From Chryseobacterium sp. OSA05B (GTDB lineage Bacteria; Bacteroidota; Bacteroidia; Flavobacteriales; Weeksellaceae), in assembly GCF_019970065.1 (NCBI RefSeq), contig NZ_JAHXYH010000005.1, positions 248,001 through 312,000 of the forward strand: a stretch of 64,000 nt of DNA, read 5' to 3'. Shown piece by piece: positions 33,731 through 43,554 of the stretch (the stretch's first letter is position 1; each line of letters starts with the position of its first letter). The position numbers were made by a program, and so were the translations under genes. The notes beneath the pieces are model-generated. The model had not been told where the DNA came from. It ran no database searches and saw only the letters and a program-made list of their open reading frames with translations.

Positions 33731-34219
33731 ATGCTAAGATTCCTTTTTAAAAATAAGCTATCGGTTTTAGGCTCTTTTTTAGTAACAGGTTCCATAATCA
33801 TTATGCTCTATAATTATTATCACCTTCAACATTTAACCTCAATAATTCAAACTGTACAAAAAGTTTACATCAAAAAAGAAAAGACAGAAAGTGAGTTCAA
33901 GTATGGAAAAACCAATTTGAATATCAATTATTTATACATTGAAACGGAGTCTACTGATCATAGATTCTATACCTATGAAAACACTGGAAATGATCTAAGA
34001 AGTAAATACCTTGAAAAAGTTGCATCTGAAATTCCGGTAGGCAGCAAAATTTCGATCTGGGTTGGTGAGGAAGAAAGTAAAAATTATAGAGATATTGAAA
34101 TACAGAAACTCAAAATAGATAGTAAAACCATCATTAATAATTCTGTAAATTATTTATATCTGGTATTAAGTATTATTATTGGGTTACTGTTTCTATTAAT
34201 AAGTAGAAAGTATGCATAA
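33731..34219 (+). CDS. Membrane protein of unknown function
   Basis: The 162-residue protein has an N-terminal membrane helix (about 10-28), an extracytoplasmic middle region of about 100 residues (VYIKKEKTESEFKYGKTNLNINYLYIETES) and a C-terminal helix (about 138-157). The layout resembles DUF3592-type proteins but the match is weak. Its end overlaps the next gene by 8 bp if that gene uses its first ATG. Confidence 0.65.
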   Translation: MLRFLFKNKLSVLGSFLVTGSIIIMLYNYYHLQHLTSIIQTVQKVYIKKEKTESEFKYGKTNLNINYLYIETESTDHRFYTYENTGNDLRSKYLEKVASEIPVGSKISIWVGEEESKNYRDIEIQKLKIDSKTIINNSVNYLYLVLSIIIGLLFLLISRKYA

Positions 34220-34637
34220 GACGGTTACTTATTTAAATTTTAAAAAAAAGGCTATGGCGGTCAAAGTAATAATGCAAATGCTTTTTTGTTGGCTGTTAAT
34301 CGGTTGTAGTAATTCTACAAAAGAAAATGAAATTAAGGTCACCATAAAGGTCGTTGATTCCTACACGCAGAAACCCAGAGTAAATGACAGAGTTGAGGTC
34401 AGAATGGGATCGTGGGGATTTCCAACCAGAAAATATGTAGAAGTCGGACAATATTTTACAGATAGTTTGGGAACAGTATCAATGAATCTTGACAAAAGAG
34501 AGAGATATAGTTTTATGACTTTCGGTCCCCAGCATGCTTTTGGTTCTGATGAATATGCAAAAGGAGATTTAAAAGATCAGCAGCAGGTTGTCATAGAAGT
34601 AGTTCCTCCGGAGAAGAAGCAATTTAAGATCGAATAA
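34212..34637 (+). CDS. Lipoprotein of unknown function
   Basis: The protein of up to 141 residues carries a lipobox LLIGCS (Cys32 from the first ATG). Downstream ATGs at 34254 and 34272 would give more typical signal peptides, and the start is therefore uncertain. The mature part looks like a small beta-sandwich (VTIKVVDSYTQKPRVNDRVEVRM, VGQYFTDSLGTVSMNLDK) of the transthyretin/carboxypeptidase-regulatory type. It ends the small-gene cluster. Confidence 0.65.
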   Translation: MHKTVTYLNFKKKAMAVKVIMQMLFCWLLIGCSNSTKENEIKVTIKVVDSYTQKPRVNDRVEVRMGSWGFPTRKYVEVGQYFTDSLGTVSMNLDKRERYSFMTFGPQHAFGSDEYAKGDLKDQQQVVIEVVPPEKKQFKIE

Positions 34638-34642
34638 TTAAG

Positions 34643-34673
34643 AAACCTTTCTGAATAATCAGGCAGGTTTTTC
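34643..34673 (+). terminator. Terminator candidate after the small-gene cluster
   Basis: AAACCT (34643-34648) and AGGTTT (34665-34670), with inner CTG/CAG pairs, precede a short T run. The rest of the gene-free stretch 34674-35108 holds only a -7 box (34864-34871) that I can support. Confidence 0.5.
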
Positions 34674-34863
34674 AATACGTTCTACCTGTTGATCTAAAGA
34701 TTCATTACAGGTTAGGACTATTAAAGATCTCCTTCTATGGTGTATTTTTCATTCAATTTTAATATTTAATTAAATATTTTCTTTTTTTCTTCATCTTAAA
34801 CCCCAATAGATCTCTCTTAGATGATATGTATCAACGTTAGATGGATTTAATAAAGATATTATT

Positions 34864-34871
34864 TACTTTTG
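34864..34871 (+). promoter_or_regulatory. -7 box upstream of the RHS locus
   Basis: TACTTTTG matches TAnnTTTG about 240 bp before the first gene of the locus. No -33 is evident, and the implied leader is long. Confidence 0.4.
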
Positions 34872-35108
34872 CCAAAAAAACACAAATCTCCACGGTAAGT
34901 GAAAAAAGCATTCTATATATTTAATTATCTCATCTCCAGAATATATAAATTATATTTTTAAACTTTATAGGCAATGATATCCCCTTTATTTATATAAAGG
35001 AATGTTTATAAAATTTACGATCAGAGAAGCTGTATTGAATTTAACAGATTTCTCATGGAAACTAAAAAAATATTTTTAAGATTTAAACAGAAACAATTAT
35101 ACCTCATT

Positions 35109-35987
35109 ATGAAAAAAATTTTATCAATTATCGGAATAGCCACCTTTGGAACACTGTTTTCTCAAAATATTCCTTTTGACAAATTATATGGAAATTCAGA
35201 CCCCACAAATTATTACCTTACCCACTATCCTGTAACGGGTTCCGACGGCCTGGATATCAAGTGGTATGGTGGTATTAGACTGCAAACATCTGAGGCGTTA
35301 GTACAATTATTAAACAATGGGAATGTTGGTATAGGAACCACTGATCCCAATTCAAAGCTACATGTCCTTAAAGAGAATACAAATAACCAAAATGTAGTTT
35401 TGGGTAAATTTATGGCTTCAGGTCCAACCGGAGGTAGCGCGATGGTGAGTATAGGATATCATACTACTGCCAATCTGGAACTCAATTCAGGCTATACAGG
35501 CAGTGGATTCAGATATGGAAGCTATGGTGATTTTAATATCGAAAATGATAATAATAGCGCAAGTTTAGGAGCTATTAATTTTGTTTCCAATAAGAAAATA
35601 CAAATGGCCATTATGCCTAATGGAAATGCTTCTCTTCAAGGTAAATTCGAGGCAAAAGAAGTTAAAGTAACCCTTACACCAACAGCAGATTTTGTTTTTG
35701 ATGAGAAGTATGACCTTCCAAAGCTCGAAGATGTAGAAAAACATATCAAAGAGAAAAAACATCTTCCGGAAATCGCTTCAGCTAATGTAATGGAAAAAGA
35801 AGGCGTCAATGTCGGTGAATTTCAAATTAAGCTATTACAAAAAATTGAAGAGCTTACTCTCTATTCTATTGAGCAAAACAAACAAATAAAAAGTCTTCAA
35901 AAAGAAAATGCGCTTTTAAAAGCTCAATCTGAAAAGATCGAGAAAATAGAGAGACAACTGGAAAAACTCCTTTCTGAAAAAAAATAA
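35109..35987 (+). CDS. Secreted fibre-like protein with C-terminal coiled coil
   Basis: The protein of about 292 residues has a signal peptide (MKKILSIIGIATFGTLFSQ). The repeat-like phrase LLNNGNVGIGTTDPNSKLHV is typical of tail-fibre and trimeric adhesin shafts. Near the C-terminus is a conserved block HLPEIASANVMEKEGVNVGEFQIKLLQKIEELTLYSIEQNKQIKSLQKEN that leads into a coiled coil, resembling the segment around intramolecular-chaperone and anchor ends. I chose ATG 35109 since the upstream ATG at 35055 adds 18 charged residues before the signal peptide. It heads the RHS locus, 7 bp before the next gene. Confidence 0.78.
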   Translation: MKKILSIIGIATFGTLFSQNIPFDKLYGNSDPTNYYLTHYPVTGSDGLDIKWYGGIRLQTSEALVQLLNNGNVGIGTTDPNSKLHVLKENTNNQNVVLGKFMASGPTGGSAMVSIGYHTTANLELNSGYTGSGFRYGSYGDFNIENDNNSASLGAINFVSNKKIQMAIMPNGNASLQGKFEAKEVKVTLTPTADFVFDEKYDLPKLEDVEKHIKEKKHLPEIASANVMEKEGVNVGEFQIKLLQKIEELTLYSIEQNKQIKSLQKENALLKAQSEKIEKIERQLEKLLSEKK

Positions 35988-35994
35988 AACACTT

Positions 35995-36465
35995 ATGAAA
36001 ACAAAATTACTTTCGATATTTTCTTTGTTTATAGGCTTTTTCGGGTTTTCTCAAACTGAAGTCTATTTTAAATATGACGAAGCTGGAAACCAAAGATACA
36101 GAGGTCCAAATGCTGCAGGAAAAAATGCTCCCGCTGAAACAGCAAAAAAAGAAACTACAACCGCAGCTTCTTTGCAACAGCCAGCTGCAATGGATGAAAA
36201 AACATTTTGGAAACAGATCAGGCTGTATCCGGTACCTGTCAATGATGTTCTTACCATCGATTGGACTGAAGAAGCAGATGATCTTATAGAATCCGTTTCA
36301 CTCTATCAGCACAGCACCGTACACTGGAAATTCCAGCAACAGAATATTCCGGGGCTAAACCGTCAACTGAAGATCAATATGACGGGATATGATTGGGGAA
36401 TCTATATTCTCCGATTTACCCTGAAAGACGGAAGAGTATTCGGTAGAAATGTTACAAAACGATAA
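35995..36465 (+). CDS. Small T9SS type A sorting-domain protein with RHS-like start
   Basis: The 156-residue protein has a signal peptide (ending FGFSQ). A short segment VYFKYDEAGNQRYRGPN resembles an RHS YD repeat, followed by an Ala/Lys/Thr-rich linker and a C-terminal T9SS type A domain (about 75-156, IRLYPVPVNDVLTIDW and WGIYILRFTLKDGRVFGRNVTKR). It lies 51 bp before the giant RHS gene. A role as T9SS-linked partner of the RHS protein is inferred from co-location. Confidence 0.78.
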   Translation: MKTKLLSIFSLFIGFFGFSQTEVYFKYDEAGNQRYRGPNAAGKNAPAETAKKETTTAASLQQPAAMDEKTFWKQIRLYPVPVNDVLTIDWTEEADDLIESVSLYQHSTVHWKFQQQNIPGLNRQLKINMTGYDWGIYILRFTLKDGRVFGRNVTKR

Positions 36466-36516
36466 ACTGTTTTTGATTTCGTTATTTATCAATTTATTAA
36501 CACAAAGAAAAAGAAT

Positions 36517-39500
36517 ATGAAAATTTTCTATTCATTCATTATATCCTGTATTTCGGTATTAGGCTATTCACAAACTATATTATACCAGCCGGAAAGTGCC
36601 TCGCGAACGGTTCAGGACCCACAGACTGTGGTGCTTGCACAAGGGTTCCATGCTTCTTCCACAGTGGCTGATCCTTTTGTTGCTAAAATAGGACCCGGTA
36701 CAGTAAATCCCGGAGGGGGTCCTTTGGACTCTAATGCAGGAGCGAATAACCCAAGTGGAACAACTGTTTTTGGTAACCAAAAATTCCATGATACTAAGGG
36801 GAATATTGAAGTTGCAGGTGGTGGCCAGTTGCAATTTACTTTACCAATTGCCCTACCTCCGGGAGTAAAAAGCGTCGCTCCTCAAATCAATCTTGTCTAT
36901 TCCAGTGATTCCGGAAATGGAGTTGCCGGTTATGGCTGGAGTTTATCCGGTATCACTTCTATTTCCAGAACTGGAAAAAACATCGAAAAAGACGGAGAGG
37001 TAAAAAGTATCCAGATTGATTATTCGGACTATTACAGCTTCAACGGACAGAGACTTATTTTAAAATCAGGAGAATACGGCAAAGACGGTGCAGAGTATAT
37101 TACAGAGAAGTATTCTAACATCAAAATTAAGTCCCTTGGAAATATGCCTAACTGGAAACAGCCTGAATATTGGGAGGTAACCTTTGAAGATGGCTCTCAG
37201 GCCTGGTATGGCGGAACAGCTCCCGGCTCCAATAATGCTACCAATCGTTTAGGATTCAGTATCGTAAAATGGAAAGATGCTCAAGGAAATGTTATCAATT
37301 ATAGCTATGATCAGGAAGAGAATGTCAACGTCATTAAATCGATAACTTGGGGAGGAAACGAGAAGCTAGGAACTGCTTCTTTCAACGAAATTATATTCGA
37401 TTATAAAAATAGAAATATTCCGGAAAGTGCATATATCAACGGTTCCGGAACTTTGTTTACCCAAACAAAGATTCTAAAAGATATTACAGTAAAAACAAAT
37501 GGACTAGTCTTCAAGAAATATGAACCAAAATATGCAACCGACTATACAGGTTATCAGTACGTTAAAAATATTACTGAATCTAACTCGACAGGCGAGTTGG
37601 CGAATCCAATTGAATTTAATTATCCGGCTGTAAGTCCAACCTCTATTAGTGGCTGGAATCTAGACAGTCAGGCCTTGTTTGATAAAATTCAACTTACCGG
37701 AGATTTTAATGGGGATGCTTACCTGGATTTTGTAATGACCGATGGGACTATCAAGTTGGGGGTTTTTAATGATGATTTTAATGTTATTCAGACTAATAAA
37801 ATATTCAATTCCAGTTCTGTGGTTGTCAATACATTTCTGGACGAGACTAAAAAGGTGATTAATGGTAACGGGATTGCTGAATATGAAGGCGGTAAAATTT
37901 CTGTATATGCTTTTAGAAACAATACTTTTGTCAAGGTATTTGAAAAGCTGATTTCTCATACAGTATGTACAACATGTACACCTGTACTAAATGAAGGAGA
38001 TATCAATGGTGACGGAATATCTGATGTCTTTCTTACTCTATCAGGATCAGGATCTGTAGAAAGATACATTGTAGATTTGAGCAACGTAAGAAATCCTGTC
38101 GCTACTCATACTTTAGATAGTGGGATTAATGAAAGTTTATATACGGATCAAAAATATATAGATATTGACAGTGATGGAAAAGTAGATATCATTAATATAT
38201 CCAACACTGCATACACGATATTTGAATTTGTAAAGGTAGCAAACGATGAGTACATAAGAAAGGTTAAGTTTTCCGGAAATTTAGAAGAAACTAAAGGGAA
38301 CGGGTTTCCTGTATTATTTGGAGATTTCAACGGGGATGGAAAGCTTGACTTTACCCTTCCTCTTACGGAAGGAAAAGTGGGTAAAGATGACTGGAAATTT
38401 TACATAGGAACAGGAAAAAGCTTTAATACAGCATTCAAACCTAATTTCTTAATGTATAAAAATGAATCTACCCAAAATAATGGGGCGTGGCTAAGATTTA
38501 GCCGAACGATGTATTCCATTTCGGATCTTAATGCAGATGGAAAATCAGATATTGTTCAGGTGCATTCCTATTCAAATTCATTAACTCCAACTACTAGAAC
38601 TATAGGGGTTGCTGTAAATGGGCTGATTTCTAAAGGAACTCCCACGTTCGGGGCTATAGATTTTGTAACCCAGAATATTTATACTTTTCCTACCCCACCT
38701 CAGTATACTATAATTCAACCGTATGATGATCTTTCCATCTATCAGCCAATAACCAATGTGATAAGATCCAATAATAACTATTATAATGTTTTCTTATTCA
38801 GAAAAAATAATGTCCTTAAAATTAAGGCACCTACAGGGGTAGATGAATTAAAAAGAATACAGTCTGTTACTCAAGGTGGAATTACCACATCTGCTACCTA
38901 TTTGGAAATTGTTCCTGATAATGTGACTACTCCTAATTTTTATAAAAATACAAAAAGTGAACTGTATCCCTATTTCTCCTTAAATAGAATAGACAGAGGG
39001 TATGCTGTCTCTCAACTTCAACAGGAAGGCAGAAAACAGGACTTCCGATACAGAGGGATGACTGTACATATGCAGGGAAAAGGAGTGATAGGATATTATC
39101 AGACCGCACGTTCTTCCTGGTATGCTGATGGCTTGGAGAATACAAAAATATGGTCCGGAACAGAAATAGACCTTCTGAACGAAGGCGTTCCAGTAAAAGA
39201 ATGGAGCATCAGAACTAATGATGAATCAAAAATTTTCCCAACAGATATTTCGGAAAGTAACAGCCAATTATTAAGTTTAAAATCAACCATTTATAAAACC
39301 ATCAGTCTATTAAACGGTCAGATCGTAGACATTTATTCGATATATACTACTGACAAACCGAAAATTGTTACCGCTATTGTTCCGGAAAGCACAAGGACAA
39401 AAGATTTTTTAACAAATACCATAACAAGTAACACAGTATCCTATAATGGTTATTATCTTCCGGTACAAACGGTATTAAATGTTAATAATGGGTATGCAAC

Positions 39501-42500
39501 AACAACTTCCACATTCAATTACATCCATAATCCAGCAGGTTCCGGATCAGATTATTATATTGGCCGCCCGGAATCTAAAACTGATATCGTTCAGGCTTAT
39601 GGAGATACGAAATCTGCCAAAGAGGAATATACTTATGACAATAACCTTTTAAAAACGCTCAAAACCTGGAATAGAGACAATACTGGTTATCTTTTAGAAA
39701 CATATAATTATGATGGTTTTGGAAACCTCACTCAAAAAACAATCAATAATAGTATAGATTCTCAGGTACAAACTAACAAAGCGGTATATGAACCTAAAGG
39801 AAGATTTGTAGAAAAGAAAACCGATAATTTAGGTCTGGAAACTCACCTTATTTACAATAATTGGGGGCAGATTGAAAAGCAAACCGATCCGCTTGGTAAT
39901 ATACTCATCAATAAATATGACGAATGGGGCAAACTTCTATCTTCCAAAACCAATGTGGAAGGTACAACAACTTATCAGTATGTAAGAGATGCCATTTCCA
40001 GCATAACAATTATACAATATGCCCCTAATGGTGATGTATCAAAAACATACACCAACAAACTGGGACAGAAGTCTGAAATTTTAACCAAAGCATTTACACA
40101 GGGGAAGTTTGTGTCAAAAAAAACCAAATATGATATACTGGGAAGAAAAACTGCAGAAAGTGAGCCTTTCTTCGAAGGAAGTAATCCTACCCAATGGAAC
40201 ACAATCACTTATGATGATACTGTTTTTCCAACAAAAATAACGGCAAAATCATTCAATGGAAAAGAGGTTGTAACTTCTGTTTCAGGCTTAACAACGACGG
40301 TAAAGGAACTCAATGGATACGAAAGAACAAACTCCCAAACTACAGATGTATTAGGTAATGTTCTGTCTTCAAATGATCCGGGAGGCACTATCCAATTCTC
40401 CTACAATGCTGCCGGAAAACAGATAAAGGCTCAGTATGCCGAAAATATCGTTACTACAAAATACGATTCTTGGGGTAGAAAATCTGAATTCAATGATCCT
40501 TCCAACGGATTGTACAAATACGAATATGACGGATTCGGACAGCCTAAGAAAATAATAAGCCCTAAAGGTAATAAAGAGTACACTTACAATACTGCGGGCC
40601 AGCTTATTTACCAGAAAGAAATCTCTACAACAGATGGCGGTCAGGCTACCAATAAGATGATTTCCTATTCATATGATGATAAAGGAAGGATAATTACCAA
40701 ATCGGGGACATCAAAAGGAAAAGCATACAGTTCTAATATTTCTTACGATCCTCAGGGAAGAATATTGTCTTCATCCGAAAATAGTAATGGAAAATACTTC
40801 ATCCAAAAAGGAATAACCTATGATGATAAGGCAAGGGTAATTTCTTATGATAAACAATTATATTCTTCGGGAACTTTGACTAAAGTAGAAGTTGAAAATG
40901 TATACAGTGCATGGAATGGGGAATTGTACCAGATTAAGGATAAAAACTCAGGGAAAATTCTTTGGGAACTTAAAGAGATCAATTCAAAAGGTCAGGTTCT
41001 TAAAGCTCAATTGGGAGCGGCTGAAATTAATCAAAGCTATGAGAATGATGGAACTTTAAGCCAAGTCAATCACTCTTCAGCTGTTAAACCAAGCATTCTG
41101 CAACTTTCGTATAATTTCAATGCTATTAAAAATGAATTAGAGGTTAGAACAACCGGAGGAGATTTTAATATTGTAGAATCATTTGATTATGATGACAATA
41201 ACAGACTGATCAACTGGACGAATCCTGTAACGGGCATTAAACCTTCCACTAACAGAAATGTCTATGACATTAAAGGTAGGATCATGGAAAATGATCAGGT
41301 AGGAAAAATGAAGTACGAAAATTCAACTAAGATCTACCAACCTACCGGGATGACCCTGAACGCAGAAGGAACTCAAAATTATAACAATGACCTTATCCAG
41401 AGCATTGCTTATAACGAAAATAATGATCCAATATTTATTGACGGTGAAAAGGGGGATGTAGCGTTTCAGTACGGGCTTACCAGCATGAGACAGAAAGTAA
41501 GCTATGGAGGAAACTTTGATCCTGATCAGGAAGGAAAATTCACCAAGTACTACAGTGAAGATGGAAGCTTTGAAGTTCTTAAGGACAATATAACAGGAAA
41601 GGAAAAGCATATTTTGTATATTGGTGGAAGTCCTTATGAAAGCAATATTATTTATCTTAAGAATTTTGATGAAACAGCTGGTTCTTATAAATTCTTGCAT
41701 AAAGATTATATAGGAAGTATCTTAGCCATTACCGATGAAGCTGGAAATAAACTGGAACAGAGACATTTTGATGCCTGGGGTAATTTCACCCATCTGCAAA
41801 TAGGAAACGGAGCCATTCTCACTGATAAAAATATAATTGATACTACTTCGTTATTAGTAGAAAGAGGATATACCAGCCATGAGCATTTTGCAGAAGTGGG
41901 AATTATTCACATGAATGGTAGGCTATATGATCCGCTCTTAAGAAGGTTCTTAAATGCTGATGAAAATATACAGGACCCTACCAATACCCAGAATTATAAT
42001 AAGTATGGGTATGTCCTGAATAATCCCCTGATGTACAATGACCCAAGTGGGGAATTTGCATTTGCTGTTTTGGTAGCGGTAATGGCTAAAGCAGCTTTTG
42101 CTGCAGTCGCAATAACTGCCGCAACCTATACTGCTACAGCATTAATAAAAGGTAATTGGACGGTTAGCGGATTTTTTAGGTCTATCTCTTCGTCAGCGAT
42201 TACCGGAATGGTAAGCGGGGCATTGTCTTTTGGGATAGGAACACTGTTTCAGGTCGCAACTATTGCCAATTCTCTGGGTACTACAGGTGTTGTATTGGCA
42301 AGAGCAGGATTACATGCCGTAAGTATGGGTGTTCTTTCTTCCGTTACAGGAGGTAGTTTTTGGAGTGGTGCAGCAAGTGGTGCATTTGCAAGTTTAGCAG
42401 GAGACTTATTGAAAGCTCCCAGCGATGGTATTTTTGACTTTAACCCACTTAGAAGCAATACAGGAATGTTAATCACTGGTATTATATCGGGTGGTGTAGG

Positions 42501-43101
42501 CTCTGTACTGGCCGGAGGAAACTTCTGGCAGGGAGCGATGAGTGGATTTTTTGTTATGGCTTTCAACCATTTGGAGCACAAACCTAAAACTTCTTTTAAA
42601 GTTTACGATAATGATGGCGATTATGTAGGGAAAATGAAAGTTGAATCATACGAATTATATACCAATCCAGAGGATGGCGAACAAGGACTTCATATAGAAC
42701 TTCAATTTACCAATGCTTCAAATAAATACTCTGACTATAAATGGGTTCAAACAGTAGGTACAAATGATCCTCCAGGAGGTGGTGGTTATCGTGAATATAA
42801 TGATCATCATTTACCATATGAAAATAAAGGTCCATTTTATTATGCCAAGAGCGATTATATTAACTATCCTCAGATAAAACAAGGAAATAAATATATATTC
42901 ACAGATACGCCAACTAGAGCTAGAATAAGTACTCCCATAGGCTGGAGAGCTGAATTGTCATTGGTCGGCATAAACAGTAGTGGAGCTCACGCTTTACACA
43001 CAGTTACGTATGGATTTAATTTATATCCATCAGGTCATAGTCTAACTATGCCCCTTATGAGTAGGGAGTATAAAAATAGATATTGGTGGTTAAAAAAATA
43101 G
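36517..43101 (+). CDS. Giant SpvB/RHS polymorphic-toxin-like protein with an unrecognised C-terminal tip
   Basis: The 2194-residue exported protein has these parts in order. A signal peptide ends near GYSQ. A SpvB-like N-terminal domain spans about 85-330 (LPPGVKSVAPQINLVYSS, GYGWSLSGITSISRTGK). FG-GAP/VCBS repeats with calcium-type loops follow at about 385-700 (DFNGDAYLDF, DINGDGISDVF, DIDSDGKVDI, DFNGDGKLDF, DLNADGKSDI). A long array of RHS/YD repeats spans about 1030-1800. The RHS core end is NGRLYDPLLRRFLNADENIQDP...NPLMYNDPSGE (DPSGE at 1842-1846). After it come a Gly/Ala-rich hydrophobic pretoxin region (1847-2015) and a distinct 175-residue tip (about 2020-2194). The layout is that of RHS toxins, in which the tip is the effector. 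The tip was not recognised. A small lipoprotein gene follows 3 bp later. Confidence 0.88.
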   Translation: MKIFYSFIISCISVLGYSQTILYQPESASRTVQDPQTVVLAQGFHASSTVADPFVAKIGPGTVNPGGGPLDSNAGANNPSGTTVFGNQKFHDTKGNIEVAGGGQLQFTLPIALPPGVKSVAPQINLVYSSDSGNGVAGYGWSLSGITSISRTGKNIEKDGEVKSIQIDYSDYYSFNGQRLILKSGEYGKDGAEYITEKYSNIKIKSLGNMPNWKQPEYWEVTFEDGSQAWYGGTAPGSNNATNRLGFSIVKWKDAQGNVINYSYDQEENVNVIKSITWGGNEKLGTASFNEIIFDYKNRNIPESAYINGSGTLFTQTKILKDITVKTNGLVFKKYEPKYATDYTGYQYVKNITESNSTGELANPIEFNYPAVSPTSISGWNLDSQALFDKIQLTGDFNGDAYLDFVMTDGTIKLGVFNDDFNVIQTNKIFNSSSVVVNTFLDETKKVINGNGIAEYEGGKISVYAFRNNTFVKVFEKLISHTVCTTCTPVLNEGDINGDGISDVFLTLSGSGSVERYIVDLSNVRNPVATHTLDSGINESLYTDQKYIDIDSDGKVDIINISNTAYTIFEFVKVANDEYIRKVKFSGNLEETKGNGFPVLFGDFNGDGKLDFTLPLTEGKVGKDDWKFYIGTGKSFNTAFKPNFLMYKNESTQNNGAWLRFSRTMYSISDLNADGKSDIVQVHSYSNSLTPTTRTIGVAVNGLISKGTPTFGAIDFVTQNIYTFPTPPQYTIIQPYDDLSIYQPITNVIRSNNNYYNVFLFRKNNVLKIKAPTGVDELKRIQSVTQGGITTSATYLEIVPDNVTTPNFYKNTKSELYPYFSLNRIDRGYAVSQLQQEGRKQDFRYRGMTVHMQGKGVIGYYQTARSSWYADGLENTKIWSGTEIDLLNEGVPVKEWSIRTNDESKIFPTDISESNSQLLSLKSTIYKTISLLNGQIVDIYSIYTTDKPKIVTAIVPESTRTKDFLTNTITSNTVSYNGYYLPVQTVLNVNNGYATTTSTFNYIHNPAGSGSDYYIGRPESKTDIVQAYGDTKSAKEEYTYDNNLLKTLKTWNRDNTGYLLETYNYDGFGNLTQKTINNSIDSQVQTNKAVYEPKGRFVEKKTDNLGLETHLIYNNWGQIEKQTDPLGNILINKYDEWGKLLSSKTNVEGTTTYQYVRDAISSITIIQYAPNGDVSKTYTNKLGQKSEILTKAFTQGKFVSKKTKYDILGRKTAESEPFFEGSNPTQWNTITYDDTVFPTKITAKSFNGKEVVTSVSGLTTTVKELNGYERTNSQTTDVLGNVLSSNDPGGTIQFSYNAAGKQIKAQYAENIVTTKYDSWGRKSEFNDPSNGLYKYEYDGFGQPKKIISPKGNKEYTYNTAGQLIYQKEISTTDGGQATNKMISYSYDDKGRIITKSGTSKGKAYSSNISYDPQGRILSSSENSNGKYFIQKGITYDDKARVISYDKQLYSSGTLTKVEVENVYSAWNGELYQIKDKNSGKILWELKEINSKGQVLKAQLGAAEINQSYENDGTLSQVNHSSAVKPSILQLSYNFNAIKNELEVRTTGGDFNIVESFDYDDNNRLINWTNPVTGIKPSTNRNVYDIKGRIMENDQVGKMKYENSTKIYQPTGMTLNAEGTQNYNNDLIQSIAYNENNDPIFIDGEKGDVAFQYGLTSMRQKVSYGGNFDPDQEGKFTKYYSEDGSFEVLKDNITGKEKHILYIGGSPYESNIIYLKNFDETAGSYKFLHKDYIGSILAITDEAGNKLEQRHFDAWGNFTHLQIGNGAILTDKNIIDTTSLLVERGYTSHEHFAEVGIIHMNGRLYDPLLRRFLNADENIQDPTNTQNYNKYGYVLNNPLMYNDPSGEFAFAVLVAVMAKAAFAAVAITAATYTATALIKGNWTVSGFFRSISSSAITGMVSGALSFGIGTLFQVATIANSLGTTGVVLARAGLHAVSMGVLSSVTGGSFWSGAASGAFASLAGDLLKAPSDGIFDFNPLRSNTGMLITGIISGGVGSVLAGGNFWQGAMSGFFVMAFNHLEHKPKTSFKVYDNDGDYVGKMKVESYELYTNPEDGEQGLHIELQFTNASNKYSDYKWVQTVGTNDPPGGGGYREYNDHHLPYENKGPFYYAKSDYINYPQIKQGNKYIFTDTPTRARISTPIGWRAELSLVGINSSGAHALHTVTYGFNLYPSGHSLTMPLMSREYKNRYWWLKK

Positions 43102-43104
43102 AAT

Positions 43105-43554
43105 ATGAAAAACTTACTCATTGTTTTAGTTATATTGTTAGGTTGTTCTAAAAAAGAAACTGAGAATATTAATGTTTATCAAATAACGGTAACCTATATA
43201 GGTCCACGAGACGCTTCACCTCCAATAATTGTTCTTAAAAATAGGAAGCCGAATGAAAACGTTTTCCCAGTAACTAATTATCAAATAGAAAAAGAAGATT
43301 TAATGAAAATTGAAAAAATATGTTATTCAGAAAAAAGAGAAAACGTAAAGAATTCGTTAGTACTAGTTAAAGTAAATAAAGATAATCATATTAAAAAATA
43401 TTTTTTCAATAAGGAAAATGGTATTAAGATTTTAGATAAAATTCAGAAAATAACTTCCCATTATAATAACGAACTATTAGATAATGATTTTTTTAATCTA
43501 AAATTTATAACTAAGCAAAATTGGTATGACGATGGAGGGACTATAGGACGGTAA
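43105..43554 (+). CDS. Lipoprotein, candidate immunity protein for the RHS tip
   Basis: The 149-residue lipoprotein (signal MKNLLIVLVILLGC, lipid Cys14) was not recognised. The mature part is Lys/Asn-rich, with beta segments and no known motif. It starts 3 bp after the RHS stop, is strongly AT-rich like the adjoining RHS tip, and matches the usual place and size of an immunity gene. A periplasmic or outer-membrane lipoprotein would fit an effector acting outside the cytoplasm. The immunity role is inferred from position only. Confidence 0.72.
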   Translation: MKNLLIVLVILLGCSKKETENINVYQITVTYIGPRDASPPIIVLKNRKPNENVFPVTNYQIEKEDLMKIEKICYSEKRENVKNSLVLVKVNKDNHIKKYFFNKENGIKILDKIQKITSHYNNELLDNDFFNLKFITKQNWYDDGGTIGR

